Assembly: GCF_000015505.1 (NCBI RefSeq)
Contig: NC_008757.1
Coordinates: 186,001-250,000 of the forward strand
Origin: Polaromonas naphthalenivorans CJ2
Lineage (GTDB): Bacteria > Pseudomonadota > Gammaproteobacteria > Burkholderiales > Burkholderiaceae_C
DNA length: 64,000 nucleotides
Direction of reading: 5' to 3'
The notes under the pieces were generated by a model. That model worked only from the letters and a program-made list of their open reading frames with translations. It searched no databases and was not told the DNA's origin. The position numbers and the translations under genes were made by a program. How positions within the stretch are numbered: the first letter of the stretch is position 1; each line of letters begins with the position of its first letter. Positions 1 through 8,415 of this stretch are shown piece by piece.

Positions 1-45
1 GAGGCGGCGCTTGAGGTCGGTCAGAAGCTGGGGGGCGTTGATCAT
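1..45 (-). CDS. 5' end of a probable PglX-like methyltransferase (partial)
   Basis: Reading leftwards from an ATG at 45-43, the sequence gives MINAPQLLTDLKRRL and runs off the window edge. This opening resembles the N-terminus of BREX type 2 adenine methyltransferases (PglX), which begin with a short helix and then a coiled segment. The gene would lie 82 bases downstream of the ATPase gene on the same strand, so it fits a pglW-ATPase-pglX operon. With 15 residues the call is inference from context and resemblance; no catalytic motif is visible. No strong Shine-Dalgarno is seen. Confidence 0.45.
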   Translation of the reverse strand, partial: MINAPQLLTDLKRRL

Positions 46-75
46 TTTGCAGGGCTTCTTTGATTTTTACTATTG

Positions 76-122
76 TTTTAATAGCTGCTTGCGCACGTCT
101 GTCATGCGCAGGCGGCTATTTT
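76..122. repeat. Comamonadaceae-type intergenic repeat, copy 1
   Basis: The segment starts TTTTAATAGCTGCTTGCGCA and ends with a complementary GCGCAGGCGGCTATTTT, so it can fold into an imperfect hairpin. A second copy with the same opening is at 1431-1481. I recall similar AATAGCTGCTTGCGC repeats from many Comamonadaceae genomes, which is one reason for the taxonomic guess. It lies between the ATPase stop and the next gene start. Confidence 0.6.
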
Positions 123-127
123 GATGC

Positions 128-1297
128 TTAATTTTGGCCTGTAGCGCCGCCAGCGCCGGGCAGCAGGCCCTCCTGCGCCATCAGCTCCTGCAGGCTGGCT
201 TCTTCCAGCGCATAGACGCCGCGCGAGGCGCGCCAGACCAGGGCCTTTTCCTGCAGGGCGGCCAGGGCTTGCTGGACGTTGGGCACATCGGCCTTGACGG
301 TGCTGTGCGGCGCCAGGGTGTCGAGCAGCCGCTGGTAGGCCAGGATGGTTTCGGTCTCAAAGGGTGCGTACTGCGCGCCCTTGCTGGCCAGCACCCGCAG
401 CACCGCCGACTGCAAGGGCGTCAGGCTGTGGATGACGCGCAGCTGCTCGGCATAGCTGGCCTCGATCTGCTCTTGGACCGCCTGCGCAAAGCGGGCCGGC
501 ACGTCTTCGGGCTGCAGCTCAAAATCAAAACGCAGCGCGTCGGCGGCGGCTCCGAGCATTTCGGGGCGGAACGAAGCGCGCACAAACAGCGCATGCACCA
601 CCTCGACGCTCAGGGCGGCGGGCAGTCGGACCTGCTGGCAAAACCACGCGATGTAGTCTTTTCCGAGCGCCGGGAATTTCACCAGCGGAGCGCCGAAAAA
701 AGCCTGCTCCTTGCCGTTGCGCAGCATGGCCAGCTTGTCCTGGTTGGAGCCGGTGGCGACCACGCGCAGTCCGTGGTGGCGGCTGCTGTTGAGTTCGTCG
801 CGCGCCGCCTTCAGGGCAAACAGCGCGTCTGCGCCGCTTTCGGTGGTGATGGCGTGCTGGGCTTCGTCAATTACCAGCACGAGCGTCTGGCCGGTTTCAT
901 CGGACAGCGCGGCCAGCGCGCTGGACAGGGACACGCCGCTGGCCAGGCCGATGCGGTCGAGCGAAAACGACAGGCCGCCGACGCTGACCTTGTCCATGCC
1001 CGAGGCGCGCGCTAGGCGGGCCACCACGCCTTCGTGCTGCGCCAGCGCCGCGCGCACGGCAGCAATGATCACGGCGCCGGGGTCGGCCTTGCGGTTTTCC
1101 CACAAGTCGGCATACAGCACCAGCGCGCCCTGGGCTTCAAGCTGGGGGCGCAGGTCTTCGCGCAGGAAGGTGGATTTGCCGGTGCGCCGGGGCGCGGCCA
1201 GAAACAGCCCGGAGCTGGAAGCCGATCCGGGCGCGGTCTGCAAAATCTTGTCGGCCATGTCGGCGGCGAGCCGCTGGCGGTGGAAAAAGTTTTTCAT
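128..1297 (-). CDS. AAA/STAND-type ATP-binding protein of the BREX-like island
   Basis: A 389-residue P-loop ATPase. Walker A is APRRTGKST at residues 35-43 and the Walker B strand is LVLVIDEAQ near residue 140, typical of ORC/STAND-type NTPases; a winged-helix-like region probably occupies the last 120 residues. It follows the PglW-like gene on the same strand with a 190-base gap holding only a dispersed repeat, and precedes the partial PglX-like gene. BREX type 2 systems encode the ATP-binding protein BrxD, and this may be that protein or a substitute. BrxD usually sits further downstream in the operon, so the placement is atypical. The ATPase fold is solid; the BREX assignment is inferred from neighbours. 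Confidence 0.7.
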   Translation of the reverse strand: MKNFFHRQRLAADMADKILQTAPGSASSSGLFLAAPRRTGKSTFLREDLRPQLEAQGALVLYADLWENRKADPGAVIIAAVRAALAQHEGVVARLARASGMDKVSVGGLSFSLDRIGLASGVSLSSALAALSDETGQTLVLVIDEAQHAITTESGADALFALKAARDELNSSRHHGLRVVATGSNQDKLAMLRNGKEQAFFGAPLVKFPALGKDYIAWFCQQVRLPAALSVEVVHALFVRASFRPEMLGAAADALRFDFELQPEDVPARFAQAVQEQIEASYAEQLRVIHSLTPLQSAVLRVLASKGAQYAPFETETILAYQRLLDTLAPHSTVKADVPNVQQALAALQEKALVWRASRGVYALEEASLQELMAQEGLLPGAGGATGQN

Positions 1298-1430
1298 CGT
1301 GGAGCCGCGCGGAAGTTCGGTTTGCAGGCGGGAATACCTGCTTTATGCTGAATTATAGTTTTCTATAGACGTTTATAGAAAGGCTTGATGTATCCATCCT
1401 TGGTTTGATAAAAAAGCGTTATTGCTCTGT

Positions 1431-1481
1431 TTTTAATAGCTGCTTGCGCAAGCTGGACGTGCACAGCAGGCTGTTTTTTCT
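1431..1481. repeat. Comamonadaceae-type intergenic repeat, copy 2
   Basis: This copy begins TTTTTAATAGCTGCTTGCGC, matching copy 1 at 76-122, and closes with GCAGGCTGTTTTTTC. It fills the gap between the PglW-like gene and the ATPase gene. The two copies bracket the ATPase gene, so they could be recombination substrates or simply transcript-end structures. Confidence 0.6.
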
Positions 1482-1487
1482 GTAAAT

Positions 1488-4400
1488 TCAGGCTAGGGCC
1501 GATGCGCGGTGCTTGTTTTCAATCCAGGCGGGCGGCAGGGCAAAAGCCTGCGTGCTGTTGACCAGCGGCACGGGCACGCCATCAATGACGGGCAGGCCCT
1601 GCTTGTGCGAAGGCAGCAGCAGCCACACCGCCGGGGTGTGGCCGGGGCGGCCGGCGCTGGCTTCCATCTCGGTGACGAGTGCCATGAGGTCGTAGCGCGC
1701 CAGCAGGCCCACGTTGGTTAGCAGGGCAGGCGCCGGACTGTCGAGCAGCAGGGGTTTGAGGCTGGCCAGGGTGCGCTGCACCAGGCGCTGCAGGTTGGCC
1801 CAGTCGCGGCTGCCGGGCTCGGCGGTGTCGGCGCGCAGCACCATGGACCAGTCCACACGGGCACGGTCTGCTTCGGTGCGCAGGGCCTTGAGCAGCAGCG
1901 CGTCAAAGCTCATGCGTTGCAGTGCCGGTTGTGTTTGCGAGTCTGGCCCGAAGCGGCGCAGCAGTTCGGCTTCAGCATGGCGCGCCTGACGCGGTTCGAC
2001 CGTCAGCACCAAAAGGCCTCCGGACTTGAGGGCGCGCTGCAGCCGAATCTCGGCCGCCTGGGCGTCGGCCAGGGCTGCCTCGCTGGCTTCACCGGCTGGC
2101 GTTCCAGCTGCATGGGCGCCCGGAAAGGTCGATTGACGGGAAAACACGGTCGTCGTGCCCACCGTGGGGTGGTTGTTCAGCGCGGGGCACAGGTAGGCGC
2201 CTGCGCCATCGGCCGCAGCAGGGCTCCATTGCAGCGGGGCGCCGGCTTCTTCGAGCAAGCGGTCCAGCGCAGGCCGACCAGGGAGCAGGGTGGCTTCCGG
2301 GTAACGGCCGCGCACGCGGTCCTGCAGTTCGCGGATGCGCAATGTGGGCACACCCACAAGTGCGCCCAGGGACTGGCGCAGCGCCTGCAAGGCGGGCATG
2401 CCCCGGCGATAGATTTCCTGCCGGCTCGACAGGGCGGCGGTGCGCGAGGCCGATGTGGCCAGGCGAAGCAGCCGGGTGCCGGGCATGGGGGCTTCGCCGG
2501 CCTCTTGCGCCGGGCCGCTGCCCATGAGGACGCCCACCGGCTGGACGGCAACGAGCGCTTCGATCACGCGCGAAGGGGGCAGCAAGGGATCGACCAGCGC
2601 GCAGGTGTCGGCCACGCTGCCGAGCTGGCGGGCGTAATCGGCCCAGGCTGAACTGGTCGCGATCAGGGGCGAAGGCGGATGGTCATAGAGCTGAATGCGG
2701 GGGTTCTCCAGATGGGCTTCGGCCTCCAGGACGGCGCGCAGGACGGCGCTGGCGAGTTGCAGGCGCTGCGCATCCTCCTGCATGGCGCAGCCGCGCAGGG
2801 CGAGCAAGGCCAGGGCCGCTTCATGGGCGGTCATCACCTGGCCCTGGGTGAGCACCAGTTTGTCGAGCTGCAGGCGCACTTCGGTGAACGCCGGGTTTTT
2901 TAGCCATCGCTCGCGGGCCTTGACCAGGGTGGCGGTGAGCGTGCTGCGCTCCACGCCGGTGGCCTGGGCCGATTCGCCCAGGGTAGGCCATGCAGCCTGG
3001 CTGGATGCGCTTTCCGGCTGGGCCGCGTCGTCGAGGCCAAGGTCGAGCCCAAGGTAATGCGCCAGCGCTGCTTCTTCGGGACGGTCATCGCCGGCGGGCC
3101 TGCGGGGCATGAGCAGGGCGGCCAGTTCGTTGACGCTGACAGCGCCGTCATGGGTGCCATCGTCATCGGAATCGTGCAGTGTGGCGCGACCTTGCGCGAG
3201 GTCAGGCCGCAGGTGCGCCAGCTCTTTGGCCGTGAGCCTGATTTCCTTGCGAATCCTGTCGCCCACGCCCTTGAGGTAGCGAAAACGAATGCGATCGACG
3301 GCGAGCAGTTCGCGAGCGTTGTGGACACCCATGCGCTCCAGAACGTCCTGCGCCTCCAGCGTGTAGCCCAACTCGGCCATGGTGGTGGTGGACAAGGCCG
3401 TGAGCGCGATGGCCGAAAAACCTTCAGCCTGGGGTGGGTGTACGGTCTGCCGGGCGGCGAAGATGGCCCGCCAGGCGCGCAGCATGTCTTCGGCGTTATC
3501 AAAGCGCTCCTTGAAGTCCCGGCGCATGGCTTTGGAGAAAAACGCGGTGAAGCCTTCGCGCGTGACAGGGTCGAACACATCGCTGGCAACCGTAGCTTCC
3601 ACATCCAGCATGGCCGGGGAGGTCTGGCCATCGCCCCAGACAGGCAGCTTGCCAATGGCCATTTCGTACAAGGTAACGGCCAGCGCAAACCGCTCGGCAT
3701 ACAAATCCCAGCGTGGCGGCTTGCGCAGGCTCAGAAACGGGTCCAGGTAGGAATGGGTTCCGGCGGATATGTTCTCGGTCGGGGTGCGGCACAGCGAGAA
3801 ATCAAAGAGGACCAGTTGCAGCTTGCCGGAGCTGGTGGTGGCAATGCCGATGTTTTCAGGCTTGAGGTCGCGGTGGGCCACGCCGTGGTCTTCGAGGTGG
3901 TTGACGACCTCGATGAGTTCCTCGCCAAAGCGCTGGAGCAGGTCCAGCGACAGGCGGCCGTCTTCCTTGATCTTTTGCGCCAGCGTCTTGGGGCCGGCGC
4001 TGCGCATCAGCAAGGCGGTGCGGCCGGCAACCGACAGGGTGCGGCGGTACTCGACAATATTTTGGTGGTGCAGGCCGGCCAGTACATCGCCTTCGGCCAC
4101 CAGGCGATCGTTATGCGCCAGATCACACGCGACCTTGAGGATCAACTCTTCTGGCGAATCGTCTTCGCGCACCAGCAGCACATCGCTGGAGGAGCCACGC
4201 CCCATCCGCTTGACCACCGTGAAGCCGCCTTCGAGCCGGTCGCCGTGCCCGGCGATGCTGGGGTCGACGGTTGCTTCCGGGTCGGGCGCGGTGAGCTCGT
4301 CTTCCACTTTGACCAGGTCGTCCAGGAAACCCTGCACCACGTCGTAACGCGCCATCACGTCCGGGCAGGTGGCGTACTGAATCAACTCTTGCAGCCGCAT

Positions 4401-5771
4401 GCCGCAGCCGTCAGAGACATCGGACAGGCGCAGGCCCTGGCCCAGACGCAGCTTTTCTGCCAGTTCAAGGACCGACCCGGCCGGGGCCTGGCCGGAGAAC
4501 ACATGGTAGGCAATGGCGCCGAGCGAAAACACGTCCAGGCTGGGGCCATGGGTGGCATCGGCGCGCGTGGTTTCAGGCGCCAGGTACACCAGGCCGGGGT
4601 CTTCGACGTAGTCCTCCACATGGCGCGTGCCGGTGGTGCGGTGGACCGTGTCGGGATTGCCCGCCTCGCGCGAGGCGGTTTGCCAGTTCATCAGCCGGGG
4701 CGTCAGCGCGCCGCCGTCCGCCGTGTGAACCATGATGCTTTGCGGCCCCAGGGCGCGGTGGTACAGGCGCCTGGAGTGGGCAAATTTCAAGGTTTCGGCA
4801 ATGTCGCGCACCAATTGCAGGCGCTGGGTGACGGTGAGTTGCGTACCGCGATCGCGCAACAAGTGATCTAACCGCTGGGCCTTGGGGTCGTGGTCAAACA
4901 CCAGCGCCGGGCCCATTTCGGTCTCTTTGTAGTCGTTGACCTTCAGGATGTTGGGGTGGCTGATGCCTTCGAGCACTTCAAACTCACGCCTGGCCTGGCG
5001 AACCCGGGTGGCGCGCGCTTCGGGACTGGACGCATGGGCCACGGTGTAGATGCGAACCCGTCTCTGAATGCTCGCCATGCTCACGTGCTGGCTTTGCCAG
5101 TCCTGGAAGCCTTCGCCCTCGGCGATCAGTTTGATGAGTTGGTAGTCCCCGACCTGCCGGTGTTTGTTGGAGGGCCGGATGCCGGCTTCTGCCAGCCCGC
5201 GGGCGATGGCCCTGGCTTTCTGGCCATCGACAGCTTGAGCCGCGTTGCTGTGGATGCCGTTGACCAGGGCGTGAACGATGCCGTCGTCGGTGAGCGAGCC
5301 GGGCTGGCCGCGCTGAAAGGTGGCGGTTTTGGCGATGCCTTGCAGCTTGCTTTTAAGGCTGGTGGACGAGAGAAAGATCGCTGGCTGGATGAACGGCAGG
5401 CGGATCTTGGCCTTGACGATGGCCGCCTGGCGGCGCAGCAGGCTGGCCAGGCGTTTGGATTTGCGGTCCGCCAGCAGCAAAGGGTTGTCGTAGCTGTACT
5501 CCCGGCCATCGGTGTTCCAGGTCCAGGTGTGCGCGTCGCCATCGACCGTACCAGGCCGGCTTTTGATCTCGATCAGAAACAGCCCGGCGGGCGACAGCAC
5601 CAAGACATCGACCTCGTTGACTTTTCCTTGGTCATCGATGAATTCGAAATTCGTCCAGACACTCCAGGGCTCACGGTCGGGCAATTGGGCGCGCAGCCAT
5701 TCGAGCGCATCGCGCTCCCAGGGAAAGCTGGATTCGGCAATGACCTTCCAGCGGTTGGCGCTCATGCTCAT
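1488..5771 (-). CDS. pglW: PglW-like protein: NERD nuclease domain plus two kinase-like domains
   Basis: A 1427-residue multidomain protein. Residues 12-110 form a NERD domain with the PD-(D/E)xK-like core EVDVLV (53-58) and EIK (68-70). Two kinase-like domains follow. The first, about 210-480, has HRALGPQS where active kinases have HRDLKPEN, so it is probably a pseudokinase. The second, about 520-790, has a glycine-rich loop, an intact HRDLKPEN and a DFSLC in place of DFG. The C-terminal 600 residues contain helix-hairpin-helix-like and unknown segments. Length, domain order and N-terminus match the serine/threonine kinase PglW of BREX type 2 (Pgl) anti-phage systems. Its start overlaps the stop of the regulator gene by four bases (ATGA), which implies translational coupling. 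Base composition is clearly more GC-rich than the plasmid core. Confidence 0.85.
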   Translation of the reverse strand: MSMSANRWKVIAESSFPWERDALEWLRAQLPDREPWSVWTNFEFIDDQGKVNEVDVLVLSPAGLFLIEIKSRPGTVDGDAHTWTWNTDGREYSYDNPLLLADRKSKRLASLLRRQAAIVKAKIRLPFIQPAIFLSSTSLKSKLQGIAKTATFQRGQPGSLTDDGIVHALVNGIHSNAAQAVDGQKARAIARGLAEAGIRPSNKHRQVGDYQLIKLIAEGEGFQDWQSQHVSMASIQRRVRIYTVAHASSPEARATRVRQARREFEVLEGISHPNILKVNDYKETEMGPALVFDHDPKAQRLDHLLRDRGTQLTVTQRLQLVRDIAETLKFAHSRRLYHRALGPQSIMVHTADGGALTPRLMNWQTASREAGNPDTVHRTTGTRHVEDYVEDPGLVYLAPETTRADATHGPSLDVFSLGAIAYHVFSGQAPAGSVLELAEKLRLGQGLRLSDVSDGCGMRLQELIQYATCPDVMARYDVVQGFLDDLVKVEDELTAPDPEATVDPSIAGHGDRLEGGFTVVKRMGRGSSSDVLLVREDDSPEELILKVACDLAHNDRLVAEGDVLAGLHHQNIVEYRRTLSVAGRTALLMRSAGPKTLAQKIKEDGRLSLDLLQRFGEELIEVVNHLEDHGVAHRDLKPENIGIATTSSGKLQLVLFDFSLCRTPTENISAGTHSYLDPFLSLRKPPRWDLYAERFALAVTLYEMAIGKLPVWGDGQTSPAMLDVEATVASDVFDPVTREGFTAFFSKAMRRDFKERFDNAEDMLRAWRAIFAARQTVHPPQAEGFSAIALTALSTTTMAELGYTLEAQDVLERMGVHNARELLAVDRIRFRYLKGVGDRIRKEIRLTAKELAHLRPDLAQGRATLHDSDDDGTHDGAVSVNELAALLMPRRPAGDDRPEEAALAHYLGLDLGLDDAAQPESASSQAAWPTLGESAQATGVERSTLTATLVKARERWLKNPAFTEVRLQLDKLVLTQGQVMTAHEAALALLALRGCAMQEDAQRLQLASAVLRAVLEAEAHLENPRIQLYDHPPSPLIATSSAWADYARQLGSVADTCALVDPLLPPSRVIEALVAVQPVGVLMGSGPAQEAGEAPMPGTRLLRLATSASRTAALSSRQEIYRRGMPALQALRQSLGALVGVPTLRIRELQDRVRGRYPEATLLPGRPALDRLLEEAGAPLQWSPAAADGAGAYLCPALNNHPTVGTTTVFSRQSTFPGAHAAGTPAGEASEAALADAQAAEIRLQRALKSGGLLVLTVEPRQARHAEAELLRRFGPDSQTQPALQRMSFDALLLKALRTEADRARVDWSMVLRADTAEPGSRDWANLQRLVQRTLASLKPLLLDSPAPALLTNVGLLARYDLMALVTEMEASAGRPGHTPAVWLLLPSHKQGLPVIDGVPVPLVNSTQAFALPPAWIENKHRASALA

Positions 5772-5989
5772 GGAGAGACCTCGGGCTTGGGGGGAACGAT
5801 TTCAAACAACTCGCCCACTTGGCACTGGAAAAGCGTGCACAGGCTTTCGATGGCGGGTAAGTCAACTCGAGTCGCCGTTTCGTTGTAAAGCGCCGTGACC
5901 GTGCTGCGATTGAGGCCTGTTCGTTTCGCGACATCGGAGATGCGGAGTTTGTCGCGCCCCATGAAAAGGGACAGGTGGCAGCGGATCAT
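5768..5989 (-). CDS. XRE/Cro-type transcriptional regulator of the BREX-like operon
   Basis: A 73-residue helix-turn-helix protein beginning MIRCHLSLFMGRDKLRISD. The recognition segment is ISDVAKRTGLNRSTVTALYN, followed by a linker ending CQVGELFE, the usual layout of small Cro/C1-type regulators. I chose the ATG at 5989 because related proteins start at this MIRCHL; an in-frame ATG at 6028 would add 13 residues. It is the first gene of the minus-strand operon and overlaps the PglW-like start by four bases, so it is probably the autoregulator of the defence island. Confidence 0.8.
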   Translation of the reverse strand: MIRCHLSLFMGRDKLRISDVAKRTGLNRSTVTALYNETATRVDLPAIESLCTLFQCQVGELFEIVPPKPEVSP

Positions 5990-6156
5990 TTTCGTATTTT
6001 TATCGAAGGCTGATGCGCAGAATAACAAAAAACCAAGCTACGCGCAACTACGAGTATGATTTGTATCTAATTGTCTATTTGAAAGAAGCGAGTTGAACCA
6101 AGCGCCTGTTTTATTAAAAGACACTCGATTCACATCATGAAGGCATTGAAAAAAGT

Positions 6157-6414
6157 TTGCGAAGTTACAGGCTTAAAAGCCAAGGGTACGTGTACAGCCC
6201 GTACTTCGTTCGCAGGCACCAAGGGCAATTGCAGTTACCCGATTTTCAACGTTCATGGGTGTGGGACGAGGATCGCATCATTTCCTTGATAGCGTCGGTG
6301 TCGCGCGGTTTCCCGATCGGTGCACTGATGACTTTGAAAACCCAAACGGTTGGAACAAATAAATTTGCGCATCGGTTGGTTCAAGGGGCAAGTGATCGCG
6401 CTGTCGGTAACTGA
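6157..6414 (+). pseudogene. Truncated DUF262 (GmrSD/BrxU-like) gene
   Basis: The reading frame gives QLQLPDFQRSWVWDEDRI followed by a segment rich in FPIG and ALMTL, which is the conserved DUF262 (ParB/Srx-fold nuclease) N-terminus of GmrS-type modification-dependent restriction enzymes. The frame ends after about 85 codons whereas the family is usually 350-600 residues, and there is no good ATG: an ATG at 6137 lies in another frame, so the 5' end may be frameshifted as well. It diverges from the BREX-like operon. DUF262 proteins often accompany BREX systems. I infer a remnant left by deletion. Confidence 0.65.
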
Positions 6415-7001
6415 CCAGCCTGCGCTGCGTTTACCGTGAGTTTTGCTGCACCACCATAAGCGACCTAATTAGGTCGCATCATCCAACACCGGATGATGGG
6501 TGCCAGGTCAGTGCAATGGGCAAAGCTTGAATATTGCCCCAAAAAAAACATCATTCACACCTCCCAAAGCCAGCAATTTCAAGCAAAATCAAGGTGCTGT
6601 CTAGTACAGCATGAAAAAACAAGGTAGAGCTACTGCGTAGTTCACCTGAACTGAAAATTTGACTGTTGCTTGTTCGACGGCCATTGCATGAATGCAACCT
6701 GATCCGCGCTTTTGTGTGGAAAAGTCGCTTTTTTTGCACATCAAAATGTCTTCCCGGGCAAGCATCTGCTATGCAGAAGCCCATGCGTCAATGCCAATGC
6801 AAGCAATGACATGCATGAGTACGTCCCACGCAACCCGCCAATCTCAAGCCACGCTTGGATAGATTCGCCAGGTTCGCCAATCCAAAAAACTGAATTTGTA
6901 GTCATCCTGTCGGTCGTTTCCTGGAGACGTTTGCATTAATACCAGTGTGTTAATTCAGCCGTTTCGGTGGTGGGTTTTACAACTCTTTTTGAGGAAGAAT
7001 C
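6415..7001. other. Non-coding stretch after the DUF262 remnant
   Basis: No convincing gene is seen. The segment holds a CCTAATTAGG palindrome (6460-6477), a hairpin CATCATCC/GGATGATG just after it (about 6478-6499), and otherwise scrambled low-complexity-looking sequence. It is probably debris at the boundary between the defence island and the plasmid core. Confidence 0.5.
6460..6477. repeat. CCTAATTAGG-centred palindrome, copy 1 (diverged arms)
   Basis: Perfect 18-bp palindrome GCGACCTAATTAGGTCGC. The ten-base core matches the other six copies; the arms differ from the usual GGCGG/CCGCC but keep full self-complementarity (GCGA/TCGC). Confidence 0.75.
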
Positions 7002-7338
7002 ATGCCCAGAAAATTGAATTCAAGCCCTGTCGCACTTGTCGAACGGGCGGTACTGGCTGCAGTAGCTAACGCGCGAGACAAAGGTTGGCGACAGTCGCAA
7101 ATGGAAATGTTTGCCCAACGACTCGGTGACTACCGGATAGCGGGCTACGGGATTGACTTGGAGCGCGAATGCATTCGGATCGTGCGAACCCTGGGATGTC
7201 GCTACGCAAGAAAGCTTCTGAACTGGTTCAGAGCAGTCAAGGTGTTACCGGCGTTTCAGCCCGCTGCTATTAATTTTCCAATTGGTATTCCCAAAGCATC
7301 ACGTTTTGGCGAGATGAAGGTTCAAGTTGCTTCGCATG
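7002..7338 (+). pseudogene. 5' part of an unknown gene interrupted by the IS21 element
   Basis: Starts at ATG 7002 after a GAGGAA Shine-Dalgarno and reads MPRKLNSSPVALVERAVLAA..., a basic, helix-rich protein. The frame runs into the insertion sequence at codon 113. Removing the element and one copy of the CGCATG duplication rejoins it in frame with 10151-10221, giving an original protein of about 135 residues. The interruption removes the last 23 codons and replaces them with IS-derived sequence (the frame then stays open to 7505). I do not recognise the family. Confidence 0.65.
7333..7338. repeat. Left target-site duplication of the IS21 element (CGCATG)
   Basis: CGCATG immediately left of the terminal TG of the element is repeated exactly at 10145-10150. 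A six-base duplication is within the 4-8 base range normal for the IS21 family. Confidence 0.85.
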
Positions 7339-7642
7339 TGCGTATTTCAGCGATCGTGGACGCCTGTTTCAAACTGATCGTGGACGATGTTTCAGCGCCA
7401 TCGTGGACGCGCAGGGATGCGCGCAAGCGAGGAATTAATGTATCTCAAACATCGCAATGCCAGCGCGCCATGGGCAGGCGCGAAGCGATGGCTTTTGATT
7501 CCTGAAGTCTGCCTTCTGGTTTCCTGTGTCTGGAATTTCTAATTTCTTAGGCCCCTGCCAGGGCCGCCGGCAGGCCCCCCGGTTGTGCATGTACCCATGC
7601 ATTACCAAGTTGACGCCCGACGGTGTTGAGTGGGCAAGGCAA

Positions 7643-8374
7643 TCAATTTGTATTCGGATCTCGCAGCGTGGCGCCCTTGAGATCAATCCGGTGGCTGCTG
7701 TGCACGACACGATCGAGAATGGCATCGGCCAGCGTTGGATCGTCCAGATAGGTATGCCAGGCTTTTACCGGCAATTGACTGGTGATCAACGTCGAGCGCG
7801 TGCCCACCCGATCATCGAGCACCTCCAGCAAATCGTTTCTCTCGGGCGCGCCCATTGGAGAAATGGCAAAGTCATCAATCACCAGTAAATCAAGCTTGGC
7901 CAGTTGACTCATTCGCCGATTAAGGCTGCCATCACCATGGGCGACATGCAGTTCATCAAAGAGCCGCCCGGCGCGCACGTACAGCACCGAGAAGCCTAAG
8001 CGAGCGGCTTGATGCGCCAAGGCACACGCCAGCCAGGTCTTGCCACAACCGGTGGCACCGGTGATCAGCAGATTCTGCGCATTGCGAAGCCAATCACCCC
8101 CGGCCAAGGCAGTCACCAGGGCGCGATCAAGTGCGCGACTGGCGCGCCAATTGATATCTTCGACACAGGCTGAGCTCACTTTGAGTTTGGCGGCTTTAAG
8201 CAGACGCTCGACCCGGCGCTCATCGCGCCATGCCACCTCGCGCTGCACCAGCAGGGAGAATCTTTCATCAAAACCCAGGGCGCTGACCGCGATGCTGGTG
8301 GCTTGCTCTTCAATGGCGCGCACCATGCCATCCAGGCGCAGGCTGCGTAATTGGGTAAGGGTCTGTTCGTTCAT
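7643..8374 (-). CDS. istB: IS21-family ATP-binding protein IstB
   Basis: A 243-residue AAA+ ATPase that helps the IstA transposase form and target the transposition complex. Walker A is GATGCGKT at residues 106-113 and the Walker B region is LDLLVIDDF near residue 160. The ATG at 8374 was chosen because it opens with [14 protein letters not shown], the usual IstB N-terminus; upstream in-frame codons overlap istA and look non-coding. It lies 41 bases downstream of istA, and its length is normal. Confidence 0.93.
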   Translation of the reverse strand: MNEQTLTQLRSLRLDGMVRAIEEQATSIAVSALGFDERFSLLVQREVAWRDERRVERLLKAAKLKVSSACVEDINWRASRALDRALVTALAGGDWLRNAQNLLITGATGCGKTWLACALAHQAARLGFSVLYVRAGRLFDELHVAHGDGSLNRRMSQLAKLDLLVIDDFAISPMGAPERNDLLEVLDDRVGTRSTLITSQLPVKAWHTYLDDPTLADAILDRVVHSSHRIDLKGATLRDPNTN

Positions 8375-8415
8375 GGTCTGTCCTGTCGTGTTTGGTTTGT
8401 TGGGTAGGCGTGTGT

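Noticed and set aside
134..1358. Plus-strand open frames opposite the ATPase gene
   Set aside because: Shadows of the minus-strand gene, whose Walker A and B motifs are intact.
3057..4871. A 604-codon open frame on the plus strand
   Set aside because: Antisense to the PglW-like gene; the repetitive Gly/Gln/Val-rich translation without any motif is typical of the shadow of a GC-rich coding strand.
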